This document shows, piece after piece, positions 6,578 through 6,595 of a stretch of DNA of 6,595 bases; positions within the stretch are counted from its first letter, which is position 1; the number at the start of each line of letters is the position of its first letter. Where the stretch lies: the NCBI GenBank assembly GCA_030447005.1, contig JAUJME010000089.1, forward strand, positions 1 through 6,595, given 5' to 3'. A program made the position numbers and the translations under genes. The notes beneath the pieces were generated by a model. The model was given only the letters and a program-made list of their open reading frames with translations. It was not told where the DNA came from and made no database searches. This DNA is from Solirubrobacteraceae bacterium. GTDB taxonomy: Bacteria; Actinomycetota; Thermoleophilia; Solirubrobacterales; Solirubrobacteraceae.

Positions 6578-6595
6578 GGAAGCGCTCGACGTCGG

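Noticed and set aside
6578..6595. Bases after the GH15 stop as the start of a next gene or a terminator
   Set aside because: Eighteen bases are too few; there is a GAGGA string just at the stop but no following start codon or hairpin is visible.

Overview
The window is almost wholly coding, all on the + strand, and very rich in G+C, with G or C at most third codon positions. It carries a compact central-carbon cluster in this order: glucose-6-phosphate dehydrogenase (zwf, 5' end outside the window), OpcA (G6PDH assembly/activator protein), 6-phosphogluconolactonase (pgl), a ROK-family sugar kinase (probable glucokinase), ribose-5-phosphate isomerase B (rpiB) and a cytoplasmic GH15 glycoside hydrolase of the actinobacterial trehalase/glucoamylase type. 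OpcA is known from Actinobacteria and Cyanobacteria. With the base composition and the GH15 type, it points to a high-GC actinobacterium. The gene mix would suit a deep lineage such as Thermoleophilia/Solirubrobacterales, but that finer placement is inference.

Layout: zwf ends at 1438 and opcA starts inside its stop codon (GTGA at 1435-1438). Ten bases separate opcA from pgl, whose Shine-Dalgarno overlaps the opcA stop. pgl and the ROK gene share GTGA at 3193-3196, and the ROK gene and rpiB share ATGA at 4173-4176. Fourteen bases holding a ribosome-binding site separate rpiB from the GH15 gene, which ends at 6577; the last 18 bases hold nothing I can assign. No gap is long enough for an internal promoter or terminator of usual size, so the six genes probably form one transcript that begins upstream of the window.

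Together the products trace a route: GH15 releases glucose (from trehalose or an alpha-glucan), the ROK kinase makes glucose-6-phosphate, Zwf with OpcA oxidises it with NADP+ as the likely acceptor, Pgl hydrolyses the lactone, and RpiB interconverts ribulose-5-P and ribose-5-P. The one missing step, 6-phosphogluconate dehydrogenase, is not in the window. I see no mobile element, RNA gene, CRISPR array or unknown system. The points worth a second look are a ROK kinase lacking the family's cysteine zinc motif, two unusual residues in Pgl active-site motifs, a cysteine-type RpiB, and the physical linkage of a storage-sugar hydrolase to the NADPH-producing pathway.
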